This document shows, in pieces, positions 44,834 through 53,051 of a stretch of 64,000 bases of DNA (position 1 is its first letter; each line of letters starts with the position of its first letter). The notes under the pieces were generated by a model. The model ran no database searches and had not been told where the DNA came from. It was given only the letters and a program-made list of their open reading frames with translations. Position numbers and translations under genes: made by a program. This DNA comes from UBA4742 sp963773335 (GTDB taxonomy: Bacteria; Actinomycetota; Acidimicrobiia; Acidimicrobiales; Acidimicrobilacustridaceae). Location of the stretch: assembly GCA_963773335.1 (NCBI GenBank), contig CAVZAT010000002.1, positions 620,001 to 684,000 on the forward strand. The letters run 5' to 3'.

Positions 44834-47148
44834 CGCTGGCGGACGATCTCGGCGCCCAGCAGGGCGTCGATCTCCGCACGCTCGAACCCGAGCTCGGTGA
44901 GCACGCCGACGCTGTGCTCGCCGATCCCGGGGAGCTCGAGGTCGGATCCGGCCCCGGCGGTCGGGCCGCACCGCTCCAGACGTCCGATCTGTTCGAAGCG
45001 CCCCCACTCGGGCGTCCGGTAGGACGCCACCCGCCCCAACTGGCGGTTCACGGGGTCGTCCAGGATCGACTGGCGGAACTCGTCGCGGCTGGCCGGGGCG
45101 ATGACCTCGGCCAGGGCGCCCAGCCGGCGCAGGCGCGACACCCAGGCGGCAGCCGGTTGGGTGGCGAGCGCCGACTCGAGGACCGTCTCGGCGGCCCGGG
45201 CCGCCGCGTCGTTGGGGCCGCCCCGCAGGGGAACATAGGCGGCGGGCAGGTCGGCGGCTTCGGGCAGGGCACGGATGGCGGCCCAGGCGTCCTCGTCGGC
45301 GACGACCAGCGCCAACCAGTTCCCGTCGCCCGCCTGGTAGATGCGATAGCCCGGGCCGTACCCGGTCTGGTCACCGTCCAGAGCCGGGCCCCGGACGCAC
45401 CGGCCATCGCGCTGGTAGACCCCACTCTGGAGGAGCATGCCGGCTCCCAGCAGGCTGGTTGCCACCCGCTGGCCCAGCCCGCTGGCGGCCCGGGAGTAGA
45501 GCCCGGCCAGCACGCCGGCCGCAGCCACCCAGCCCCCGGACATGTCGATGGGGATCCACGACGGCGAGCCGGGATCGTTGCCCGCGCCGCCGACCGCCCG
45601 CTCGAGACCGGTGAGCGCCTGCATGAGGGCGTCGTTGCCCGGGAAGCGGGCTCGGGGCCCGGTCGTGCCGAAAGCGCTGGCGTGGCAGTAGACGGCCCGG
45701 GGGTTGAGCCGGGCCACCGTGGCCTCGTCGATGCCCAGCCGCTCGGAGACGCCGACCCGGAAGTTGTGGAGCACCACGTCGGCCCACCCGATCAGCCGCT
45801 CGACCACCGGACGGGCCGCGGGGGCGTTGATGTCCATGGCCAGGCTGCGCTTGCCCCGCTGGCAGGCGGCGACCGCGTAGGCCGCGGCCCGCATGGCCTC
45901 TCCTTCGGGCGGCTCCACCTTGATGACGTCGGCGCCCAGATCCGCCAGCACCTGCGCGGCCAGCGGCCCGGCCACGAAGGCCGAGAAGTCCAGCACCCGC
46001 ACGCCGGCCAGCAGCCGGTCGCCGCCCGCCCTCGGGCCGGCTGGCGGTTCGTCCCCCGGGTGGCGGGGCGCGGTCGCGTCCGGCGCCGCGGGCGTGTCCG
46101 AGAGCGGAGCCACGGAGATGGGGGAGCCGACCACCAGGTCGTGGTGGGTGCCCTGGGTCCGGGCCAGGGCCAGGCCGTTGGCACTCGCGTGGGGATCGGC
46201 CAGGACCTCGCCCGGGGCCAGCACCGGCTCGCAGGCCACCCCGGCGTCGCGCAGCCGCGGGATCCAGGCGTCGCGAGGTCGGGTGGCGAAGGTCTCGCGC
46301 CAGCGCACGGCTCGGGCGTTGAGCAGCCCGTTGGTCTGGTCCGAGTAGTAGCCCTCCTGGCTGGGCTCGTCGCCCAGCACCTCGATGAGCGCCCCATACA
46401 TGCCCTTGCCGCCGAACCACACCTGGATGAGTTCGTCGTCGGCGCAGCGGTACAGGAAGTTCGGGAAGGTGGAGCCGTGCTCCCAGTACGACTCGACCTC
46501 GACCGGTGCCCGTTCGGACCGCCCGATCATGCAGCCCAAGGTGGTGAGCATCCCGTCGTAGAGCGACGTCTCGCTCCAGCCTCCCCGACCGGTGGCGGCC
46601 CGCTGGCCGAGCAGGGCCAGCACCGAGGTGGTGAGCAGGAAGGCCGTCCCGCCACCCGTGGCCGGGTAGTCGAGGAAGATGGGTCCGGGGCGATGGCCGG
46701 CGAGCTGGGTGCAGAACCCGGACCGGGCTTCCACCAAGAGGGCGTAGTCGTCCATCGTGCCCGTGGCGTTCCAGCTCGGCCGGCACCGGGCGTAGACCAG
46801 CCCGGGGTTGGTGGTGCAGAGGTCGGCGTAGCCCAGCTTCCTGCCCTCGACCAGGGACTGGGGCCCGTAGACCAGCGCCACATCGGCCTGGCCCAGCCGC
46901 GCCGCGACCTGCGCGGCGTCGTCGGTGACGACGATCTGCTTGTCGCGATGCCAGGCCCGGCCCCAGGTGACCTCCCGGTCGATCGGCGTGGTGCCCGTGC
47001 CCACCAGTCGCACGACGGTGGCCCCCAGGTCGGCCAGGATCATGCCCGGGACGCCGGCGGCCAGGCCCAGGCCCAGGTCGCTGGTCCCGATGGCCACCTC
47101 CACCACCGAGAGCCCGGTGCAGGGCCGCCCGGCCCCGGGGGCGGTCAT
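44830..47148 (-). CDS. Tandem CaiB/BaiF CoA-transferase (two fused domains)
   Basis: 772 residues, intact, twice the usual size. Domain 1 about residues 10-345 ('GVPGMILADLGATVVRLVG', 'PSWNATGTMDDYALLVEARS', 'GGWSETSLYDGMLTTLGCMI'), domain 2 from about 376 ('LLAGVRVLDFSAFVAGPLAA', 'DLGADVIKVEPPEGEAMR', 'KRSLAMDINAPAARPVVERL', 'YCHASAFGTTGPRARFPGND'). Family III enzymes are interlocked dimers, so a fused pair may form a pseudodimer with one altered site. ATG at 47148 overlaps the stop of the LLM gene upstream. Part of the operon preceded by operator site 1 (48167-48185). Confidence 0.92.
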   Translation of the reverse strand: MTAPGAGRPCTGLSVVEVAIGTSDLGLGLAAGVPGMILADLGATVVRLVGTGTTPIDREVTWGRAWHRDKQIVVTDDAAQVAARLGQADVALVYGPQSLVEGRKLGYADLCTTNPGLVYARCRPSWNATGTMDDYALLVEARSGFCTQLAGHRPGPIFLDYPATGGGTAFLLTTSVLALLGQRAATGRGGWSETSLYDGMLTTLGCMIGRSERAPVEVESYWEHGSTFPNFLYRCADDELIQVWFGGKGMYGALIEVLGDEPSQEGYYSDQTNGLLNARAVRWRETFATRPRDAWIPRLRDAGVACEPVLAPGEVLADPHASANGLALARTQGTHHDLVVGSPISVAPLSDTPAAPDATAPRHPGDEPPAGPRAGGDRLLAGVRVLDFSAFVAGPLAAQVLADLGADVIKVEPPEGEAMRAAAYAVAACQRGKRSLAMDINAPAARPVVERLIGWADVVLHNFRVGVSERLGIDEATVARLNPRAVYCHASAFGTTGPRARFPGNDALMQALTGLERAVGGAGNDPGSPSWIPIDMSGGWVAAAGVLAGLYSRAASGLGQRVATSLLGAGMLLQSGVYQRDGRCVRGPALDGDQTGYGPGYRIYQAGDGNWLALVVADEDAWAAIRALPEAADLPAAYVPLRGGPNDAAARAAETVLESALATQPAAAWVSRLRRLGALAEVIAPASRDEFRQSILDDPVNRQLGRVASYRTPEWGRFEQIGRLERCGPTAGAGSDLELPGIGEHSVGVLTELGFERAEIDALLGAEIVRQR

Positions 47149-48110
47149 CGGACCACCAGCTGGGGGAGGACCTCCCGAGCCGCCAGCTCGACCACCTCGA
47201 AGCTGTCGTCGGGGGTGGCGGGTGAGACGATGAAGTGTCGGACCCCGGCATCCACGTACTGCTGGAGTCGAGCGGCCACCTCATCGGGGGTGCCTGACGG
47301 CGCGATCCGATCGAGCATGGCGCCGGGCTTGTCACCGTAGGCCCCACCCAGGAAGCTGATCACGTCGTCGCGGGCCCGGTCGCCGTCGGCGCGCACCGAG
47401 CAGTACAGGTAGAGCATCCACTCGAACCCGTCGAGGTTCCGCCCGATCGCCTCGGCCTCGTCGCGGATCGTGCGCACCGACTCGGCGTAGGCCGACGGGG
47501 ACATGAGGTAGGGCATCCAGCCGTCGCCCAGACGCGCCGCCCGGACCATGGCTGGTGGCTTGCGTCCGGAGACCAGCAGGGGTGGACCGCCGGCCTGCAT
47601 CGTGAGAGGCGGCCCGGGCGTTGTGGTGCCGAGGGGCGGGGGTGGGCTGACCGGTCGCAGCTGCGCCTCGTCCAGATCGAAGAAGCGACCGTGATGGGTG
47701 ACCGGCTCACCGGTCCACAGCGCCCGCAGCACCTCCATGGCTTCGTTGGTCCGTGCTCCTCGCTCGGCGACGGGCACACCCACGGCGTCGAACTCGTTGC
47801 GGAACTCGCCGCCGACACCCAGGCCGACCGAGACCCGACCACCCGACCAGGCGTCGAGGTCGGCGAGCTGCTTGGCTACGATCACCGGGTGGTAGAGGGG
47901 CAACAGGAGGATCGCCGTGCCCACTCGCACCCGCTCCGTCCAGGCCGTGAGCAGCGACAGGCGGGTGATGGCCTCGCCGGTCGGTCTGCCCGGAAGGATG
48001 TGGCCACCCTGCCAGATCGATTCGATCGGCAACCGCTCGGCGGCCTCGAGCCAGGCCCGCTCCGGCTCGGGCAGCGCCGCCGCGCCGAAGATGATGCGAT
48101 CGTCGGGCAA
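47145..48110 (-). CDS. LLM-class flavin/F420-dependent oxidoreductase
   Basis: 321 residues, intact. TIM-barrel luciferase-like: 'IIFGAAALPEPERAWLEAAE', 'ESIWQGGHILPGRPTGEAI', 'VRVGTAILLLPLYHPVIVAK', 'GRVSVGLGVGGEFRNEFDA', 'PLLVSGRKPPAMVRAARLGD', terminal 'YVDAGVRHFIVSPATPDDSF'. The start is TTG at 48110, chosen because AAGGAGG lies 6 bp upstream and because the region before it holds the operator. The 'GVGG..FxxEF' pattern is that of F420-linked LLM enzymes but FMN cannot be excluded. Co-translated with the double CoA-transferase. Divergent from the DUF35/thiolase operon. Confidence 0.9.
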   Translation of the reverse strand: MPDDRIIFGAAALPEPERAWLEAAERLPIESIWQGGHILPGRPTGEAITRLSLLTAWTERVRVGTAILLLPLYHPVIVAKQLADLDAWSGGRVSVGLGVGGEFRNEFDAVGVPVAERGARTNEAMEVLRALWTGEPVTHHGRFFDLDEAQLRPVSPPPPLGTTTPGPPLTMQAGGPPLLVSGRKPPAMVRAARLGDGWMPYLMSPSAYAESVRTIRDEAEAIGRNLDGFEWMLYLYCSVRADGDRARDDVISFLGGAYGDKPGAMLDRIAPSGTPDEVAARLQQYVDAGVRHFIVSPATPDDSFEVVELAAREVLPQLVVR

Positions 48111-48166
48111 CGGGCCTCCTTGGCGACGGGCACGGACGCGCCCTCGGACCGGGCCCAGGGCCGCGT

Positions 48167-48185
48167 CAAGATAGCAATTGCTCAC
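48167..48185 (-). promoter_or_regulatory. Operator-like element, site 1 (GTGAGCAATTGCTATCTTG)
   Basis: First of four copies of a conserved 19-bp element, on the minus strand 57-75 bp upstream of the LLM/CoA-transferase operon. Core AGCAATTGCT is a perfect palindrome. Forms a back-to-back pair with site 2, 18 bp away. Confidence 0.65.
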
Positions 48186-48203
48186 TCCGCAGGCGAACTC
48201 AGA

Positions 48204-48222
48204 GTGAGCGTGTACTTTCTTC
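48204..48222 (+). promoter_or_regulatory. Operator-like element, site 2 (GTGAGCGTGTACTTTCTTC)
   Basis: Plus-strand copy ending 3 bp before the ATG of the DUF35 gene (48226). GCTCACTC of site 1 and GAGTGAGC of site 2 form an 8-bp inverted repeat around the centre of the divergent region. Confidence 0.65.
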
Positions 48223-48225
48223 CGG

Positions 48226-48702
48226 ATGGTTCAAATCGCTGACCAGCCTGCCCCTGACCAGCCTGGCGAGCCGCTCGTGGTCGGCATCCCGCCGGCGGTC
48301 ACCGAGGAGACCGCCGGCTTCTGGGCCGCGGCGGCCGAGGGCCGGCTGGAGGTGCAGCGGTGCACGGTGTGCGGCGCCGAGTCGTTCCCGCCCAGAGGGA
48401 TCTGCCCGGCCTGTCGGAGCCGTTCGATGGAACCGGCCGAGATCACCGGACCAGGTCGCGTCTACAGCTTCACCGTGAACCACCAGCGCTGGCTGCCCGA
48501 CCTGGAGGTGCCCTACGCCATCGTCCTGGTCGAGTTCGACGACCACCCCGGCGTGCGGGTGGTGGGCCGCCTCCGTGGCTGCGATCCACTCGACGCCCGG
48601 ATCGGCATGACCGTCGAGGTCGGGTTCGAGCCGGGTCCCGGCGGCTTCGCCATCCCGAGCTTCGTGGCCGCCAGCGGAGCCGACCCGGCGGGAGCACCGT
48701 GA
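48226..48702 (+). CDS. DUF35 Zn-ribbon/OB-fold protein, partner of Ltp2-like thiolase
   Basis: 158 residues, intact. Zinc-ribbon Cys C46, C49, C60, C63 ('RCTVCG' and 'ICPACRSRS') then an OB fold ('GPGRVYSFTVNHQRWLPDL', 'YAIVLVEFDDHPGVRVVGRL'). DUF35 proteins hand acyl-CoA to or complete thiolase-like enzymes; in Actinobacteria ChsH2's DUF35 domain with Ltp2 forms a retro-aldolase in steroid side-chain loss. The stop overlaps the thiolase's GTG/ATG, so an obligate complex is likely. Start ATG at 48226, no Shine-Dalgarno seen, so possibly leaderless. Confidence 0.9.
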   Translation: MVQIADQPAPDQPGEPLVVGIPPAVTEETAGFWAAAAEGRLEVQRCTVCGAESFPPRGICPACRSRSMEPAEITGPGRVYSFTVNHQRWLPDLEVPYAIVLVEFDDHPGVRVVGRLRGCDPLDARIGMTVEVGFEPGPGGFAIPSFVAASGADPAGAP

Positions 48703-49883
48703 TGGGCACCGACCGCTTCGAGGCGCGCGCCGTCATCTCCGGCGTGGGCCAGTCGGCGGTGGCCCGCCAGCTCGATCGATCCGGCTTCGCGCTCACGCTC
48801 GACGCCATCCTGGCCGCGGTGGCCGACGCCGGGCTCACGCTGGACGACATCGATGGCCTGGCCATGTTCCCGGGTGGGGGCACCGCCAACGTGCCCGGCT
48901 ACTCAGGGGCGAACCTCTACGAGGTCCAGGACGCCCTGCGCATCCCCACCACCTGGCGACAGGGCCAGGTCGAGGGGATGAGCCTGCCCTTCTACGGTCC
49001 AGTCCAGGCCGTGGCCACCGGCCAGGCGCGCCACGCCGTCATCTTCCGCACGGTCAAGGAGGGGAGCGCGGCCCGCCACGCCGGCGGCCGTCCGGCCTAC
49101 GGGTCCATCCATCCCGAGGCCTCCGGTCCCCAAGCCTGGCTGTTACCCGTGGGCGCCCTCTCGCCGGTGTGCCAGGTGGCGCCCTTCGCCACCCGCTACC
49201 TGCACGACTTCGGGGTGACCCGTGAGCAGCTGGGGTGGATCCCGATCACGCAGCGGGTCCACGCCGGGCTCAACCCTGACGCCGTGTACCGCGAGCCACT
49301 CACGATGGCGGACTACCTGGCGTCGCGCCTGATCTCCACACCCATGTGCCTCTACGACTGCGACGTCCCCTGCGACGGCGCCACCGCCCTGGTCGTCTCG
49401 GCCGCCGAGACCGCACCCGACCTGCGCGCCCCGGTGCACATCGAGGCCATGGCCGGTGTCATCGACGGACGCCCCTCCTGGGACCAGTGGCAGGACATGA
49501 GCCGGGTCGGCCACGCCACCGGCCAGGCCCTGTGGGCCCGCACCGATCTCCGGCCGTCGGACGTCGACGTGGCCCAGCTCTACGACGGCTTCACCATCGA
49601 GGTGGTGTGGTGGCTCGAGGCCCTGGGCTTCTGCGGACCCGGAGAGGCAGCCGACTACGTCGAGGGCGGGGCGCGCATCGGCCTCGACGGGGAGCTCCCG
49701 CTCAACACCTGGGGCGGTCAGCTGTCGGGGGGCCGGCTGCACGCCGCCTTCGGCCACACCGCCGAGGCGGTCCGCCAGCTCCGCGGCGAAGCCGGCGCCC
49801 GCCAGGTACCGGGCGCAGAGGTGGCCGTGGTCTCCAACGTGGGCGGCTACGAGGCCGGCGCGGCCCTGTTGACGCGACGTTGA
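48702..49883 (+). CDS. Thiolase-like protein (Ltp2-type aldolase candidate)
   Basis: 393 residues, intact. Thiolase fold: 'ARAVISGVGQSAVARQLDRS', 'TLDAILAAVADAGLTLDDID', 'CDVPCDGATALVVSAAETA', 'DVDVAQLYDGFTIEVVWWLE'. The position of the thiolase nucleophile Cys ('VEGMSLPFYGPVQAVATGQA') has none, as in Ltp2 retro-aldolases. The C-terminal motif reads 'NTWGGQLSGGRLHAAFGH', with Trp where relatives such as the gene at 53052 have His. Partners the DUF35 protein in front. A GTG three bases upstream (48699) is an alternative start. Likely cleaves a beta-hydroxyacyl-CoA side chain into a ketone/aldehyde and acyl-CoA. Confidence 0.88.
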   Translation: MGTDRFEARAVISGVGQSAVARQLDRSGFALTLDAILAAVADAGLTLDDIDGLAMFPGGGTANVPGYSGANLYEVQDALRIPTTWRQGQVEGMSLPFYGPVQAVATGQARHAVIFRTVKEGSAARHAGGRPAYGSIHPEASGPQAWLLPVGALSPVCQVAPFATRYLHDFGVTREQLGWIPITQRVHAGLNPDAVYREPLTMADYLASRLISTPMCLYDCDVPCDGATALVVSAAETAPDLRAPVHIEAMAGVIDGRPSWDQWQDMSRVGHATGQALWARTDLRPSDVDVAQLYDGFTIEVVWWLEALGFCGPGEAADYVEGGARIGLDGELPLNTWGGQLSGGRLHAAFGHTAEAVRQLRGEAGARQVPGAEVAVVSNVGGYEAGAALLTRR

Positions 49884-49941
49884 GGTTGGTGACCAGTTGG
49901 TCGAGCTGAGCACTTCGGACACGACACCCGGGAGGGATCAG

Positions 49942-50787
49942 ATGGTCGAACGCGTCGGACGCGTGCAGGACAAGGTGGCAATCGTGACGGGGGCCGGTTC
50001 CACACCCGGCCCGGGTGTCGGCACGGGCAAGGCCAGCGCCGTGCTCCTGGCACGCGAGGGGGCCAAGGTCGTGCTCGTGGACGTCCATCCCGAGCGGGCC
50101 GAGGAGACGCGCCAGCTGATCGAGCACGAGGGCGGGACGGCCCTGGTGGTCGCCGCCGACGCCACCAGGGCAGCCGATTGCGAGGCGATGGTGGCGACCG
50201 CGGTGGACGCCTTCGGGACCGTCGACATCCTGGTCAACAACATCGGGCTGGCGGCCCTGGGCACGGTGGTCGACCTCAGCGAGGCGGACTGGGACCGCGC
50301 CTTCGACATCAACCTGCGCACCGCCTTCCTGGCCTCGAAGTACGTCGTGCCGGTCATGGCCGCCCAGGGCTCGGGTTCCATCGTGAACATGGGGTCGATC
50401 TCAGCCCTGCGCGGTGACGGCACCGCCGCCTATTCGGCAGCCAAGGGTGGCCTCATCGCGCTCACCGTGGACATGGCCTACTCCCACGGACGCCAAGGGA
50501 TCCGCGTGAACGCCATCGCGCCCGGTCACATCACCACCCCGATGGTGATGTCGGTCTCCGCGCCGGGACCCCGCGCCGAGTTCATGAACGCGATGCGCTC
50601 CCAAGCCGGTCTGCTGGGCACGCCAGGGGATGGGTGGGACGTCGGTTGGGCCGTGCTGTTCCTGGCCAGCGACGAGGCCCGCTGGATCACCGGCGTCACC
50701 CTGCCGGTCGACTCGGGGGTGCTCAGCGTCACCCCGCTGATGATGGCGCCGCACCTGCGGGGCGTGCCCGAGCCTGACGACGGTTGA
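49942..50787 (+). CDS. Short-chain dehydrogenase/reductase (SDR)
   Basis: 281 residues, intact. 'AIVTGAGSTPGPGVGTGKAS' (an extended TGxxxGxG loop with extra Pro/Gly, as in 3-oxoacyl/short-chain subgroups), 'DILVNNIGLAALG', Ser in 'SIVNMGSISALRGDGTA', and Tyr/Lys in 'AYSAAKGGLIAL'. RBS GGGAGG 6 bp before the ATG at 49942. The substrate may be the hydroxyacyl-CoA delivered to the aldolase. Ends 118 bp before the amidohydrolase start. Confidence 0.9.
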   Translation: MVERVGRVQDKVAIVTGAGSTPGPGVGTGKASAVLLAREGAKVVLVDVHPERAEETRQLIEHEGGTALVVAADATRAADCEAMVATAVDAFGTVDILVNNIGLAALGTVVDLSEADWDRAFDINLRTAFLASKYVVPVMAAQGSGSIVNMGSISALRGDGTAAYSAAKGGLIALTVDMAYSHGRQGIRVNAIAPGHITTPMVMSVSAPGPRAEFMNAMRSQAGLLGTPGDGWDVGWAVLFLASDEARWITGVTLPVDSGVLSVTPLMMAPHLRGVPEPDDG

Positions 50788-50813
50788 CACCCCCGGACGC
50801 GCCCTCCTAAGGT
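50784..50813 (+). promoter_or_regulatory. Promoter: TTGACA-N18-TAAGGT
   Basis: A clear -35 (TTGACA, 50784-50789) and -10 (TAAGGT, 50808-50813) with 18-bp spacing, 94 bp before the amidohydrolase start. Operator-like site 3 begins 2 bp after the -10 and would cover the transcription start. Best promoter call in the window. Confidence 0.6.
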
Positions 50814-50815
50814 AA

Positions 50816-50834
50816 GTGAGCACATACTTTGTAA
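50816..50834 (+). promoter_or_regulatory. Operator-like element, site 3 (GTGAGCACATACTTTGTAA)
   Basis: Third copy of the 19-bp element, directly downstream of the -10 box at 50808-50813 and therefore placed where a bound repressor would block initiation. 72 bp before the ATG at 50907. Confidence 0.65.
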
Positions 50835-50906
50835 TGGTCGGTACACGTCGGGGTCGATTGCGGACTACGGTGGCGGGGCCGACGGCAAGCAGGAGACGGA
50901 TAGGGG

Positions 50907-52115
50907 ATGCCGGTGACCGAGCACGATGGGGGCGGGGTCGCCCTGTGCGAGCGCTACGCAGTGGCGGACGCCGATTCGCACATCATCGAGCCGGCTGATC
51001 TGTGGACGTCCCGGGTCTCATCACGATGGGGAGATCTGGTGCCCCACGTGAAGTTCGACGAACGATCGCACGAGGACCGGTGGTACGTGGGTTCGCGGCG
51101 GATGTTCGGCGCGGGTGCTTTCGCTCAGGCTGGTTGGCGCGAATTTCCCCCCTCGCATCCGGCCAGCCTGAGCGAAGCGATCCCCGCGGCTGTCGACGCC
51201 ACCGAGCGGCTCCGCTACCTGGACGAGGTCGGCGTGTACTACCAGCTGCTCTACCCGAACATCCTCGGGTTCAACAGCCAGATCTTCCTGACCGAGATGG
51301 AACCGGCGCTGGCCACCGAGTGCGTGAGCGCCTACAACGACTGGTTGACCGAGTTCTGCTCCGCCGACCCCCGCCGCCTCATCCCCATGATGATGCTGCC
51401 GTTCTGGGACATCGACGCCTCGGTGGCCGAGATGAAGCGGGCCGCAGACATGGGCCACAAGGGCGTCCTGTTCGCCGCCCGCTACGACAAGATCGGCCTG
51501 CCCCGGCTGATCGATGATCACTGGGAGCCCCTGCTGGCGCAGGCCCAGGAGATGGACCTGACCATGAACTTCCACGTCGGGTTCCTGTCCTCGGGCGACG
51601 ACCTGAAGGGCGCCGTCGACCAGTCGAAGAAGCTGGACTTCACTCGCGAGAGCTCGTTGGTGTTGCTCGGCAACGCCATGAACGTGGCCGAGGTGATCCT
51701 GAGCGGGGTGTGCGAGCGCTATCCCGACCTGAAGTTCGTCTCGGTGGAGAACGGCGCCGGCTGGCTGCCCTTCCTGGGCGAGAGCATGGACTGGCAGTGG
51801 CTCAACGTGGGCGCCCACAAGGATTACCCCGACCGTCTGCTGCCCAGCGAGTACCTGTACCGCCAGATCTTCGGGATGTACTGGTTCGAACAGGAGGCGA
51901 TGCGGTCGTCGCTGGACCGCCTCAAGGACAACCTGATGTTCGAGACCGACTTCCCCCACGCCACCAGCCTCTCTCCCGGACCGGCCTCGGAGTCACCCAG
52001 CCCCCGCGACGTCATCGAGCGGTCGTTGGCGGGCGTGGCCGACGAGACCGTGGCCAAGGTGCTGCAGGGCACCGCCACCCGGCTCTACCACCTGGAGCCG
52101 CCGGTCGGGCGCTGA
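50907..52115 (+). CDS. Amidohydrolase, PF04909-type metal-dependent hydrolase
   Basis: 402 residues, intact. Metal motif 'VADADSHIIEPADLW', 'MNFHVGFLSSGDDL' (metal His), 'FVSVENGAGWLPFLGESMDW' and 'MFETDFPHATSLSPGP' (metal Asp). Same family as the genes at 17029, 56945 and 61729 but a distinct branch. Expected to be a decarboxylase or C-C/C-N hydrolase. ATG at 50907; GGAGACGG 15 bp upstream is a poor RBS. Controlled by the promoter and site 3 just upstream. Convergent with the hydratase (stop at 52147). Confidence 0.9.
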   Translation: MPVTEHDGGGVALCERYAVADADSHIIEPADLWTSRVSSRWGDLVPHVKFDERSHEDRWYVGSRRMFGAGAFAQAGWREFPPSHPASLSEAIPAAVDATERLRYLDEVGVYYQLLYPNILGFNSQIFLTEMEPALATECVSAYNDWLTEFCSADPRRLIPMMMLPFWDIDASVAEMKRAADMGHKGVLFAARYDKIGLPRLIDDHWEPLLAQAQEMDLTMNFHVGFLSSGDDLKGAVDQSKKLDFTRESSLVLLGNAMNVAEVILSGVCERYPDLKFVSVENGAGWLPFLGESMDWQWLNVGAHKDYPDRLLPSEYLYRQIFGMYWFEQEAMRSSLDRLKDNLMFETDFPHATSLSPGPASESPSPRDVIERSLAGVADETVAKVLQGTATRLYHLEPPVGR

Positions 52116-52129
52116 TCTGATCTGGCGAA

Positions 52130-52143
52130 GCGGAAGCCTCCGC
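52130..52143. terminator. Weak hairpin GCGGA-AGCC-TCCGC between convergent genes
   Basis: 5-bp stem, 4-base loop, in the 31-bp gap between two convergent stops. No T-run, as is usual in actinobacteria. Low confidence. Confidence 0.3.
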
Positions 52144-52146
52144 CCC

Positions 52147-52974
52147 TCAGCGCAGGCGCCACTCCGGTCGCACGTTCTGGAACTCGGCTTGGCCGCTCTC
52201 GATGTTCTCGAAGCTGGTCCCCAGCGCCACCAGGGTCGACATCTGGGCCAGCGCTTCCTTGCGCGTCACCTCATGCGCCATCCACACGGCCCGGAGCGTG
52301 CCCTGCACGGCCAGCACCGGGGCCGAAGCGATGGCCTTGGCCACCCACATGGCTCGCTCGAGCAGCTCGTCGGCCGGCACCACCTCTGAAACCAGCCCCA
52401 GCTCGCGGGCCCGCTCGGCCGACATCCGCTCCCAGGCACCGAGCAGGGCCAGGCGCAGGGTCTCGCCCAGCGGCAACTTCTGGAGCAGGTGGGTCGACTC
52501 GTAGCCGGCAACCATCCCGTAGGTCACGTGCGGGTCGAAGAAGGTGGCGTTCTCGGCGGCGATGACGATGTCGGCCTCGCCCAGCATGTACAGGGCCCCA
52601 CCGCAGGCCATGCCGTTGACCGCGGCGATGACCGGCTTCCACAGGTCGTTCTGCTTCGGGTTGATGTTGCGGCCGGGGTCGTTGTACATGAACGGGGTCG
52701 ACACCTGACCGGTCTGGTGCCCATTGAGCTTGTGCTGCTCGAGGTAGCCCTCCTGGATGGACTCCAGGCGGTCGATGCCGGTGCAGAACGCCTTCGAGCC
52801 GGCCCCCGTCAGGATCACCGCTCGCACCTCGTCGACGGCGCGCAGCGACCGCCACAGGTGGTGCAACTCCGCCTGCATCAGCTCGTTGAAGGCGTTGTGG
52901 ACCTCGGGCCGGTTGAGCGTGACGATGGCGACACCGTCACGCTCCTCGTAGAGAAGCGTCTCGAAGCTGTCCAC
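52147..52974 (-). CDS. Enoyl-CoA hydratase/isomerase family protein
   Basis: 275 residues, intact, from a GTG at 52974. 'GVAIVTLNRPEVHNAFNELM', 'GSKAFCTGIDRLESIQEGYL' (oxyanion hole), a 25-residue insert with 'YNDPGRNINPKQNDLWKP', then 'VNGMACGGALYMLGEADIVI' and 'TYGMVAGYESTHLLQKLPLG'. The insert resembles that of the hydratase at 39657. Upstream of the DUF35-thiolase fusion on the same strand in gene order, with a 77-bp gap, so probably in one operon. May supply the hydroxyacyl-CoA cleaved by the fusion. Confidence 0.9.
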   Translation of the reverse strand: MDSFETLLYEERDGVAIVTLNRPEVHNAFNELMQAELHHLWRSLRAVDEVRAVILTGAGSKAFCTGIDRLESIQEGYLEQHKLNGHQTGQVSTPFMYNDPGRNINPKQNDLWKPVIAAVNGMACGGALYMLGEADIVIAAENATFFDPHVTYGMVAGYESTHLLQKLPLGETLRLALLGAWERMSAERARELGLVSEVVPADELLERAMWVAKAIASAPVLAVQGTLRAVWMAHEVTRKEALAQMSTLVALGTSFENIESGQAEFQNVRPEWRLR

Positions 52975-53051
52975 GCGGCCGAACCTATCGCACCGGACTG
53001 ACGTGTGCGTCAGGTTCCGGCGTCCGTCGACCTCGCTCGGCGGCCGTCTCC

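Noticed and set aside
44629..47340. A 903-residue open frame on the plus strand opposite the double CoA-transferase
   Set aside because: Low-complexity Arg/Gly/Pro/His translation without family motifs; the minus-strand frame is a clear CaiB pair. Shadow of GC-rich codon use.
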